Assembly: GCF_014838745.1 (NCBI RefSeq)
Contig: NZ_JABUXR010000003.1
Coordinates: 113,222-177,221 of the forward strand
Source of the DNA: Limosilactobacillus urinaemulieris
Lineage (GTDB): Bacteria; Bacillota; Bacilli; Lactobacillales; Lactobacillaceae
DNA length: 64,000 nucleotides
Direction: 5' to 3'
Position 1 is the first letter of the stretch; every line of letters begins with the position of its first letter. Below, piece by piece: positions 10,508-17,753 of the stretch. The translations under genes and the position numbers were made by a program. The notes below the pieces were generated by a model. That model ran no database searches, was not told the DNA's origin, and saw nothing but the letters and a program-made list of their open reading frames with translations.

Positions 10508-11908
10508 ATGGATAATGCACCAGTGCAAGAAGAGCCACGTGACATCGATGCGGAAAAGGCAGTTCTTGGAGCTGTCTTTTTAAGTAAGGATGCCCTGGCT
10601 GATGCAATGGAATATTTAGAACCACGCGATTTCTACCGTAAAGCCCACCAAATAATCTTTCAGAAGATGGTTGATTTAAATGATGAAGATCAGCCGATTG
10701 ATGTGGTGACGATCCGGAGTGCGCTGGACAAGGATAATCAGACTGAAAATATTGGTGGAGTTGCTTATATTGCTGAAATTGCAACAGCAGTACCAACAGC
10801 AGCCAACGTCGCCTATTATGCTAAAATTGTTCATGATAAGGCAACAAGACGACGGTTAATTAATACAGCAACCAAGATTATTAATAATAGTTATGCTGAT
10901 AATGATAGTGTGTCGGATCTGCTTGATAATGCTGAACAGCAAATCATGCAGGTTTCTCAAGACAATACCCAAAGTGGTTTTCAAAACATTAAGGATGTCC
11001 TAGAAGCTTCTTTAAAACACGTTAATGACTTATCGAAAAACGATAGTGAAGTTACAGGATTATCAACTGGTTATCAGCAACTGGATGAAATGACAACTGG
11101 GTTGCATAAGGACGAGTTAGTAATTATTGCTGCACGGCCTGCTGTTGGGAAAACTGCATTCGCACTAAATATTGCTCAGAATGTTGCGACTAGTTCAGAT
11201 ACTGCTGTGGCAATCTTTAGCTTGGAAATGGGAGCAGAATCTCTTGTTAACCGGATGATCTGTGCTGAGGGAAACATTAACGCCAACCACTTGCGGACGG
11301 GGCAGCTAACTCAGGATGAGTGGAACAGCCTCTTTATCGCAACTGGTGCTCTTTCTAAGGCTAATATTTATATTGATGATACTGCTGGAATTAAGGTTGC
11401 AGAAATTCGTGCACGGTGTCGTCGACTAGCTAAGGAGAAGGGCAATCTTGGGCTAATTGTAATTGACTACCTTCAGCTAATTGAAGGGACAAATCCCGAT
11501 AACCGACAACAAGAAGTTTCCGAAATTTCACGGCAATTAAAGAAGCTTGCTAAGGAATTAGAGGTGCCAGTTATTGCCCTTTCTCAGCTTTCTCGTGGAG
11601 TTGAACAGCGGCAAGATAAACGACCGGTACTTTCAGATATCCGGGAATCCGGATCAATTGAACAGGATGCGGATATTGTTAGCTTTCTGTATCGTGATGA
11701 CTATTATGATCACGATGAAGATGGTGATGGCGAGGATAATCAAAATAATTCACAACAGGATAATGATGACGATGGCTCAAACGTGAGTGAAGTTGAAGTC
11801 ATTATTGAAAAGAACCGTAGTGGTCCACGGGGAACCGTGAAGTTATTATTTGCCAAGTCATATAATAAATTTGCTTCTGTTTCGTATATTCCAGAAGATA
11901 ACAACTAA
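10508..11908 (+). CDS. dnaB: Replicative DNA helicase DnaB
   Basis: The hexameric 5'-3' helicase of the replication fork (466 residues; called DnaC in Bacillus). The N-terminal DnaB domain (residues 8-110) binds primase. The RecA-like C-terminal domain has Walker A ARPAVGKTAFAL near residue 213, LIVIDYLQLI as Walker B, and the SQLSRGVEQR loop. An Asp/Asn/Gln-rich insert of about 25 residues (about 400-425) sits between YRDDYYD and the conserved IIEKNRSGPRGTV; most homologues have a shorter, less acidic link here. Last gene of its operon. Confidence 0.95.
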   Translation: MDNAPVQEEPRDIDAEKAVLGAVFLSKDALADAMEYLEPRDFYRKAHQIIFQKMVDLNDEDQPIDVVTIRSALDKDNQTENIGGVAYIAEIATAVPTAANVAYYAKIVHDKATRRRLINTATKIINNSYADNDSVSDLLDNAEQQIMQVSQDNTQSGFQNIKDVLEASLKHVNDLSKNDSEVTGLSTGYQQLDEMTTGLHKDELVIIAARPAVGKTAFALNIAQNVATSSDTAVAIFSLEMGAESLVNRMICAEGNINANHLRTGQLTQDEWNSLFIATGALSKANIYIDDTAGIKVAEIRARCRRLAKEKGNLGLIVIDYLQLIEGTNPDNRQQEVSEISRQLKKLAKELEVPVIALSQLSRGVEQRQDKRPVLSDIRESGSIEQDADIVSFLYRDDYYDHDEDGDGEDNQNNSQQDNDDDGSNVSEVEVIIEKNRSGPRGTVKLLFAKSYNKFASVSYIPEDNN

Positions 11909-11916
11909 TCGAATAA

Positions 11917-11953
11917 TAAGGGCATCTAAGAGAGATCGTAGGGGCCCTTTTGT
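11917..11953 (+). terminator. Terminator after dnaB
   Basis: AAGGGC and GCCCTTTT pair around a loop of roughly 20 bases and are followed by T-rich sequence. Confidence 0.6.
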
Positions 11954-12066
11954 GCGTTTTTAAAAGAATGTAGGTTTCTATCAACCATTTGATAATAAAA
12001 AGAGTTATAGTCAAGATGATAGATCTGTCTTATTAAAAAGGTGATTAAGGAAAGAGGAGGCGTAAG

Positions 12067-13269
12067 ATGAACCGTCAAGGAATTGAATTAAAATGGTTGC
12101 TATTGGGAATGTTTTTAGGGAGTATCGGTAATAGTTTTGTTTGGCCGTTAACTACCATTTACATGCACCAACAGCTTCATGAATCATTAACTGTTTCAGG
12201 GATTGTCCTGCTTTTGTATTCCGGTGCTAATGTTGTGGGGAGTTATATCGCCGGAACATTATTCGATAAGAAGAATCCGCGGCAATTAATGCTTGGCGGG
12301 ACAGTTACGGCAACTGTAATCATGGGATTATTGATTGCATTTAATGGTTGGCCAGTTTATGGAATCCTATTGACTGGCGTCGGCTTTATGAATGGTTGGA
12401 TAATTACCATGGTGAACTCTTACGGAACCCAGTCTGGACAAGATGGTCGGTATGTTTTTAACATGTTGTACTTTGCCAATAATTTAGGAATGGTGATCGG
12501 AACAACAATTGTCGGTCCGCTTTATCAGTATGCTCATGGTAATATTTCACCAATGTTCTCAATTACGACAGTTCTTTATGTCCTTTTTAGTGCCGTTGTC
12601 TTTTTCTTTTTTAAGGATAATGAGAGTAGTCGAAGGAGTAATCGGGAAGTAGATGTGGAAGTTGAAGATGGTGAGAAGCAAGTGAAGATGCCGGTTAGTA
12701 ACTTAATAATTAGCTGGACCTTCTTTGCAGCCTTAATGATTATTTGGACAATGTATGAACAATGGGCAAGTAACCTTTCTGTCTTTATGACAGATCAGGG
12801 AATCTCAATGACAAAATACAGTCTGTTGTGGACGCTTAACGGGGTCTTAATTGTGATTATCCAGTTAATTATTACTTGGATTAATCGGTACCATTCAAAC
12901 TTATATTTGCAAGTATTTCTTGGACTCTTCACAGTAGGCTTTTCCTTTGTTCTATTGTTATTTGCTAAGTCCTACATTTGGTTTGTTTTAGCAATGACAG
13001 TGCTAACTATCGGAGAAGCAACGGCCTTTCCGACTATGCCAGCGATTGTTAATGAACTATCACCGGTTAACATTAAAGGGAAGTATCAGGGAATCCTGAA
13101 TGCTTTTTCGTCACTTGGAAAGGCAATTGGACCATTATTTGGCGGAATTTTGATTGAACTTTCCAGTTATCGGATTTTGTTCGTCGTTTGTGCGGTAGCT
13201 GTTTTTGTTACCTTGGCAATTGTCTTCATTGTGGTTAAGTCTAATCAATCACGAACAGTTCATTATTAA
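12067..13269 (+). CDS. Major facilitator superfamily transporter (drug-efflux type)
   Basis: A 400-residue membrane protein with about 12 hydrophobic helices and a charged central loop (residues 188-210, rich in E, R and D). GTLFDKKNPRQLM near residue 62 fits the MFS loop 2-3 motif GxLaDrxGrr. This family exports drugs or other small molecules in exchange for protons; the substrate cannot be told from sequence. AAGAGGAGG lies before the ATG. It is flanked by terminators on both sides, so it is monocistronic. Confidence 0.8.
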   Translation: MNRQGIELKWLLLGMFLGSIGNSFVWPLTTIYMHQQLHESLTVSGIVLLLYSGANVVGSYIAGTLFDKKNPRQLMLGGTVTATVIMGLLIAFNGWPVYGILLTGVGFMNGWIITMVNSYGTQSGQDGRYVFNMLYFANNLGMVIGTTIVGPLYQYAHGNISPMFSITTVLYVLFSAVVFFFFKDNESSRRSNREVDVEVEDGEKQVKMPVSNLIISWTFFAALMIIWTMYEQWASNLSVFMTDQGISMTKYSLLWTLNGVLIVIIQLIITWINRYHSNLYLQVFLGLFTVGFSFVLLLFAKSYIWFVLAMTVLTIGEATAFPTMPAIVNELSPVNIKGKYQGILNAFSSLGKAIGPLFGGILIELSSYRILFVVCAVAVFVTLAIVFIVVKSNQSRTVHY

Positions 13270-13292
13270 AAATATTACCCGGGAAATGATTT

Positions 13293-13338
13293 GGAAGTAT
13301 GAAGCAAGTCTCTTAGTGCCTGCTAGTACTTCCTTTTT
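13293..13338 (+). terminator. Terminator after the MFS gene
   Basis: GGAAGTA pairs with TACTTCC, with inner GCA/TGC pairing, followed by five T residues. Confidence 0.65.
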
Positions 13339-13397
13339 CTGTAGAATGAAATTATGTTGTATAATCAACGTTAAATAAGACGATGGAGCAAGAACAA

Positions 13398-14387
13398 ATG
13401 AAAAAGATACTATTACTTTCAACGGGAGGAACCATTGCATCAGTTGCTTCAGATTCAGGATTAGTTCCTCGAGAATCTGGTGAAGGGTTAATTCAGATGC
13501 TTGGTCAACTTCCGTATGAAATTGAAGTCCGCGATATTTTACAGCTAGACTCATCAAATATTCAGCCCGAAGAATGGGAGTTTATTGCTAAAAAAATTTA
13601 TGAGTACCGAAACGATTATGACGGCATTGTCGTTTCGCATGGGACCGATACAATGGCCTATACGGCGTCAATGCTCTCATTTATGTTGCAGGGAATTAAC
13701 TTGCCAGTAGTCCTTACGGGAAGTCAAGTACCGATTAACGTAATCTTGAGTGATGCTCCAGATAACTTACGGTTGGCATTTGCGGCAGCTGCAACGTGTC
13801 GGCCGGGCATTTATTTAGCCTTTAGCGAGAAGGTAATGTTGGGTTGTCGGAGCGTGAAGGTACGGACAACGAACTTTAATGCTTTTGAAAGTGTTAATGT
13901 TCCACCAGTTGCGACAGTAACGTCGGATGGCTTAGTTTTTAATCCGCAACAAGCCAACTTTCCCCATGCCGATCACTGTACATTAAACACGAAGATTGAT
14001 CCTCATGTATCCCTAGTTAAGTTATTCCCTGGATTTGACCCACAACTCCTATTTGCGATGGTTGAAAATGGTTGTAAGGGAATTGTAATTGAAGGGTATG
14101 GGCTTGGTGGAATGAACTTCATTCGTCGCAACATGGTTGGTGCGATCGGTGAATTAATTAAAAATGGGATCCCCGTAATTGCAACAAGCCAGTGCTTATA
14201 CGAGCGGAGTGATTTAACTAAGTACGAGGTTGGACGCGAGGCTTTGCTAAAGGGAGCAATCAGTGCTCATGATATGACTTCTGAAAGTACCATCACCAAG
14301 TTAATGTGGGCCTTAGGACAAGAAATGGATGTTCATCAAGTTGCAAAGTTCTTCGATCGGAATGTTGTTGGTGAGGTTAGTCTTTGA
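13398..14387 (+). CDS. ansA: Type I L-asparaginase
   Basis: A 329-residue cytoplasmic asparaginase that hydrolyses asparagine to aspartate and ammonia. The N-terminal motif STGGTIAS carries the first catalytic threonine, and VVSHGTDTMAYTA carries the second threonine-aspartate pair. Length fits the type I (AnsA-like) family, and no signal peptide is present. An upstream in-frame ATG at 13383 overlaps the GATGGAG ribosome site, so the ATG at 13398 is the likelier start. A TATAAT at 13360-13365 gives it its own promoter, and a strong hairpin closes it. Confidence 0.88.
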   Translation: MKKILLLSTGGTIASVASDSGLVPRESGEGLIQMLGQLPYEIEVRDILQLDSSNIQPEEWEFIAKKIYEYRNDYDGIVVSHGTDTMAYTASMLSFMLQGINLPVVLTGSQVPINVILSDAPDNLRLAFAAAATCRPGIYLAFSEKVMLGCRSVKVRTTNFNAFESVNVPPVATVTSDGLVFNPQQANFPHADHCTLNTKIDPHVSLVKLFPGFDPQLLFAMVENGCKGIVIEGYGLGGMNFIRRNMVGAIGELIKNGIPVIATSQCLYERSDLTKYEVGREALLKGAISAHDMTSESTITKLMWALGQEMDVHQVAKFFDRNVVGEVSL

Positions 14388-14450
14388 TAAAAAGGATCTA
14401 GTTATTTGAAAGATGCTCGAAATTAATTTTCAAGCACTTAGATAGAAATT

Positions 14451-14510
14451 AAGAAGGAAATCACCTAAGATTATTTTCATTCTGAACTAATCTTAGGTGG
14501 TTTCCTTCTT
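14451..14510 (+). terminator. Terminator after the asparaginase gene
   Basis: A long hairpin: AAGAAGGAAATCACCTAAGATTA pairs with TAATCTTAGGTGGTTTCCTTCTT around a 14-base loop (about 22 bp, one wobble). Confidence 0.75.
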
Positions 14511-14649
14511 TGCTTTATATATAGAACAAAATGGGACCCGTAGTAAATACCACAAGTTCTACTTTAATTTGGCTTAAATACATATGAGTGAAAACAAAAG
14601 TCTGGCGTTGATTTGTTGCAATGCTGGTAACGGTAGTTTTTAGGTTTTG

Positions 14650-14880
14650 CTAATGCTTAAATTGAAAAAAGGTAAGAATAATAACCGTAATTATTCCAAT
14701 ACCAATATATAGTAATCCTAATGCACGGTGGTGAAGTTTAATGTAATTATCTTTATCCTTTTTGTTAAGAAGCTGACCGTATAACAATTGAAAATAAGCT
14801 GAATTTCCTTTGTAAATTTGAAAGCCGATATAGATAATTCCTAATGCGATGAGGAGAAACACCAAGTAAGCGATTAACAT
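14650..14880 (-). CDS. Small membrane protein, unknown function
   Basis: A 76-residue protein with an N-terminal helix (LIAYLVFLLIALGIIYIGF) and a C-terminal helix (LLYIGIGIITVIILTFF) joined by a charged loop containing KKDKDNYIKLHHRA. I chose the ATG at 14880 because GAGGTGATT lies six bases upstream; an in-frame ATG at 14922 has no ribosome site. The layout resembles small lactobacillar membrane proteins of unknown role. It is transcribed away from the tRNA gene next to it. Confidence 0.6.
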   Translation of the reverse strand: MLIAYLVFLLIALGIIYIGFQIYKGNSAYFQLLYGQLLNKKDKDNYIKLHHRALGLLYIGIGIITVIILTFFQFKH

Positions 14881-14957
14881 AGTAATCACCTCGTAAATGC
14901 ATATTATTAATAAGTATAACAAAAAAGGCCACCGAATAATCGGTGACCTTTTAATAA

Positions 14958-15030
14958 TGGGCAGTCAGGGGATCGAACCCTGGACCCACGGATTAAGAGT
15001 CCGTTGCTCTGCCAGCTGAGCTAACTGCCC
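14958..15030 (-). tRNA. tRNA-Lys (anticodon CUU)
   Basis: On the minus strand the sequence folds into a full cloverleaf: acceptor GGGCAGT with ACTGCCC, D arm with AGCTCAGCTGGCAGAGC, anticodon stem ACGGA/TCCGT around CTCTTAA, and T arm CCAGGGTTCGATCCCTG. The anticodon is CTT, reading AAG (lysine). The discriminator is A, and CCA is not encoded. It is identical over all 73 bases to the copy at 16710-16782. Confidence 0.95.
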
Positions 15031-15197
15031 ATGTCATTGACAACAGGTATTATCTTATCAATCTTTAATTAGATTTGCAAGGATTTTTTTGAAGAAAGTA
15101 AAATTATCAGTTTCCAAGTTTAAGGGGAAATGATTGAATATCACTATCAGTATCTGTAAAGTAGGAGTTAAGAATATAAAGCAAGGGAATGACAATA

Positions 15198-15842
15198 ATG
15201 AAGGGTGCAATTCTTAGTTTAAACAAAATTATCTTAGATACCGATAAACTTCAATTCCAAGCGTGGCGAGAGCTAGCAATGTACGAGTTTGGAATGGGAT
15301 TACCAGGAAAAATGGCTAGTCAAGTTGCTGGATTAGATCGTCATCAAGCATTAGCAATTATCTTGAAGCATTTTAACCAAACTGATGCTAATGAGGATGA
15401 GTTACTTAACGAGCAGTATGAAATGTACAGTAAGGTAATTAATGGAATCGGTGAGGAGCAGCTTTATCCGAATGCCAAACGCTTACTAAATAATTTCTAT
15501 GATCATTATGTCGATATTGCTGTTAATGATGTTGATGGACATGCAAAGGAAATTTTACAAAAATTAAAGGTTGATGACTTCTTTGATGCCTTTGTCTCAC
15601 CATTAGACGACGAGAATCCATATTTAAAAGCAAGCCAAGAGTTAAACGTTCAGCCAGCTGCTTGTGTCGGGATTGGCTCTAACGCTAAGCAAATTGAACA
15701 AATGAATGCGACTAACGTTATTTCAATTGGCGTTGGCAACGCTGATGAACTTAAGGCAGCTAAGTACCAAGTAAGTCAAATTGGTGATTTGAAATACCCA
15801 ATGATTCGTAAGGTATGGGAAGATAATGAGTTAGATGAATAA
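15198..15842 (+). CDS. Degenerate HAD-family protein (beta-phosphoglucomutase-like fold, catalytic motifs lost)
   Basis: A 214-residue protein that aligns along its length with HAD phosphatase/beta-phosphoglucomutase proteins such as the intact PgmB at 53508. The key motifs are gone: the DxDG nucleophile motif is replaced by SLNKIILD, the motif II Ser/Thr region reads VNDVDG, the lysine-containing HGKPDP loop reads DENPYLK, and the motif IV acidic pair (GLEDAQAG) reads GIGSNAKQ. The reading frame is clean, so it is probably a maintained pseudoenzyme rather than a pseudogene. The ATG at 15198 fits the AAGGGA site better than the ATG at 15189. It lies between two identical tRNA-Lys genes. Confidence 0.75.
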   Translation: MKGAILSLNKIILDTDKLQFQAWRELAMYEFGMGLPGKMASQVAGLDRHQALAIILKHFNQTDANEDELLNEQYEMYSKVINGIGEEQLYPNAKRLLNNFYDHYVDIAVNDVDGHAKEILQKLKVDDFFDAFVSPLDDENPYLKASQELNVQPAACVGIGSNAKQIEQMNATNVISIGVGNADELKAAKYQVSQIGDLKYPMIRKVWEDNELDE

Positions 15843-15848
15843 GTAATA

Positions 15849-15884
15849 AATCCCCGAATGTCAGTTTTAGGGCATTCGGGGATT
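15849..15884. terminator. Bidirectional terminator between the HAD and MerR genes
   Basis: AATCCCCGAATG and CATTCGGGGATT form a perfect 12-bp stem around a 12-base loop, between two convergent genes. Confidence 0.8.
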
Positions 15885-15887
15885 GCT

Positions 15888-16595
15888 TTATCGGTACTCT
15901 TCAATGCAGAAGTTCTTTTGTTGGCAATGGGGACAGGTTAGTTTCTTCATATTTGGGGTATGAACGGCCAAAATCCACTCTCTAAATAAAGGAACAAATT
16001 CAGAATGACAATGAGGACATAGATATAATGAGTGTTGATAGTAGGAATAAGTAATCTTTCCGCAGATAATAAGAGAGAAAATAAATCCTAAAATAAACCA
16101 CCAAATTGAAGTACCTTGATAAACAACATATATTAGACTTCCCCAAAGAAGAATATCAACAATGAGTCCCCATACAACTAATTTTAATCGTAAATGATGA
16201 AGTTCTTTGGTCATGTTCATACTAGATAACACCTCTTCTTGTAATTTGGTTGAAAAATTATCCATTGAGTTGAGCTGTTTCTTTAGATATTTTAATCCTT
16301 CAAGCTGTGATTTAGTTTGGTGAAGTTGCTGTTGTAGCAGGTTGGTTTGCTTATCAATTAAAGATGATAGAACATGAGCTGTTTGTTTATTTTCAATTAA
16401 TCTTTGGATATCTTTAAGCTTAAATCCTAGTTTGCGGTAAGTAATAATTTGCTGTAGACGTAGCAGATCTTTTTCATCATAAGCTCGTCGATTACTCGGA
16501 GTCCTTTTGGCATGGAGTAATCCCTTTTGATCATAGTATTGAACTGTTCTAATAGAAGTATGACATCGTTGAGCTAACTGTCCGCTAGTAAGCAC
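15888..16595 (-). CDS. Membrane-anchored MerR-family regulator with a zinc-ribbon-like tail
   Basis: A 235-residue protein. The N-terminal winged-helix (LTSGQLAQRCHTSIRTVQYYD, then RRAYDEKDLLRLQQI) is MerR-type and is followed by a coiled coil (about 70-115). Unusually, two transmembrane helices follow (about 137-180), and the C-terminus has CPHCHSEF and CPHCQQKNFC, a probable four-cysteine zinc ribbon. A DNA-binding protein fixed in the membrane could sense an envelope signal. The GTG start has a GGAGGAAT site. It is convergent with the HAD gene and divergent from walR; the target is unknown. Confidence 0.75.
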   Translation of the reverse strand: MLTSGQLAQRCHTSIRTVQYYDQKGLLHAKRTPSNRRAYDEKDLLRLQQIITYRKLGFKLKDIQRLIENKQTAHVLSSLIDKQTNLLQQQLHQTKSQLEGLKYLKKQLNSMDNFSTKLQEEVLSSMNMTKELHHLRLKLVVWGLIVDILLWGSLIYVVYQGTSIWWFILGFIFSLIICGKITYSYYQHSLYLCPHCHSEFVPLFREWILAVHTPNMKKLTCPHCQQKNFCIEEYR

Positions 16596-16709
16596 TGGCT
16601 ATTCCTCCTTTCTAAATAGTTTTATCTTACGTAATGACGTTGGGTAACAATCAAGAACAAATTTAAAAAAGAAAAAGACCACCAAAATAGTGATCTTGTA
16701 AACCTCTGA

Positions 16710-16782
16710 TGGGCAGTCAGGGGATCGAACCCTGGACCCACGGATTAAGAGTCCGTTGCTCTGCCAGCTGAGCTAACTGCCC
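16710..16782 (-). tRNA. tRNA-Lys (anticodon CUU), second copy
   Basis: Identical in every base to the tRNA at 14958-15030, in the same orientation and 1752 bases away. The cloverleaf and CTT anticodon are as described there. CCA is not encoded. Confidence 0.95.
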
Positions 16783-16877
16783 ATATATCTTGTTCAATCA
16801 GAACATATATAAATGTATCATCATTCTTTAATACTGTCAATAATTTATTGGAATTTAAATTGATCTTTTACTGATGT

Positions 16878-16982
16878 GGTATAATGTTAAAAGAGTAACT
16901 GGGCGATCTATTAGTGAATTTTCGCCCTTTTAGTGGATTAATTAAAATCATAAACAAAACTGAAAATTACTAGATTTTCAGT
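16878..16982 (+). promoter_or_regulatory. Promoter and hairpin-bearing leader of the walRKHIJ operon
   Basis: TGGTATAAT (TATAAT at 16880-16885) is an extended -10. The leader then carries a terminator-like hairpin (GGGCGA at 16901-16906 with TCGCCC at 16922-16927, then TTTT) and a second perfect hairpin (ACTGAAAAT at 16959-16967 with ATTTTCAGT at 16974-16982). About 140 bases of leader precede walR. Whether it attenuates transcription is an inference. Confidence 0.5.
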
Positions 16983-17032
16983 CCTTAATAACAATAATAA
17001 TCAACTGTACCTATGTGGAGGTAAGTATTGAT

Positions 17033-17740
17033 ATGGCAAAAAAAATCTTAGTTGTTGATGACGAAAAGCCAATTTCAGATATCATCAAATTTAATCTCGA
17101 AAAAGAAGGCTATGAAGTAGTCGTTGCCTTTGACGGGGAAGAAGCCCTAGAAAAAGTTGAAGGAGAAAATCCTGATTTAATTATTCTGGACTTAATGTTG
17201 CCTAAGATTGACGGCCTTGAAGTAGCTAAGCGAGTACGGGCAAAGCACACTACCCCAATTATCATGGTTACTGCTAAGGACTCTGAATTGGATAAAGTCC
17301 TTGGGCTAGAACTTGGTGCTGATGATTATGTTACCAAGCCATTTTCTAATCGTGAATTAGTTGCTCGGGTAAAAGCAAACCTTCGTCGTCAAGCGGCAGT
17401 TAAGGCACCCGCTGAAGAGGATAATAATACTGATATTCAAGTTGGTGACTTAGTAATTCACTCAGAAGCATATACAGTTTCAAAACGTGGTGAAAATATC
17501 AATTTGACTCATCGTGAATTTGAGCTTCTTCACTACCTTGCGGAACATATTGGACAAGTAATTAATCGTGAGTATCTATTACAGACGGTGTGGGGATACG
17601 ATTACTTTGGTGATGTGCGGACTGTTGATGTTACGGTTCGGCGATTACGGGAAAAGATTGAAGATAACCCAAGTCATCCTCAATGGTTAATTACTCGTCG
17701 TGGTGTTGGTTACTACTTAGCAAATCCTGATCAAAATTAG
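17033..17740 (+). CDS. walR: Response regulator WalR (YycF)
   Basis: A 235-residue OmpR-type response regulator of the essential WalRK system, which controls peptidoglycan hydrolases and wall turnover. The receiver domain (residues 3-118) shows VVDDEKP, the phospho-acceptor aspartate in [13 protein letters not shown], and the lysine in DDYVTKPF. The C-terminal winged helix (about 135-230) contains [12 protein letters not shown] and TRRGVGYYL. The ATG at 17033 is chosen because GGAGGT precedes it; the in-frame GTG at 17015 overlaps that site. First gene of walR-walK-walH-walI-walJ-htrA. Confidence 0.96.
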   Translation: MAKKILVVDDEKPISDIIKFNLEKEGYEVVVAFDGEEALEKVEGENPDLIILDLMLPKIDGLEVAKRVRAKHTTPIIMVTAKDSELDKVLGLELGADDYVTKPFSNRELVARVKANLRRQAAVKAPAEEDNNTDIQVGDLVIHSEAYTVSKRGENINLTHREFELLHYLAEHIGQVINREYLLQTVWGYDYFGDVRTVDVTVRRLREKIEDNPSHPQWLITRRGVGYYLANPDQN

Positions 17741-17753
17741 AGGCTAGCCAGTT

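Noticed and set aside
14515-14641. Minus-strand open stretch that reads like a protein tail (QNLKTTVTSIATNQRQ and on)
   Set aside because: Only about 42 codons, bounded by stops and without a start or ribosome site; chance openness in AT-rich DNA is likely, though a transposase remnant cannot be excluded.
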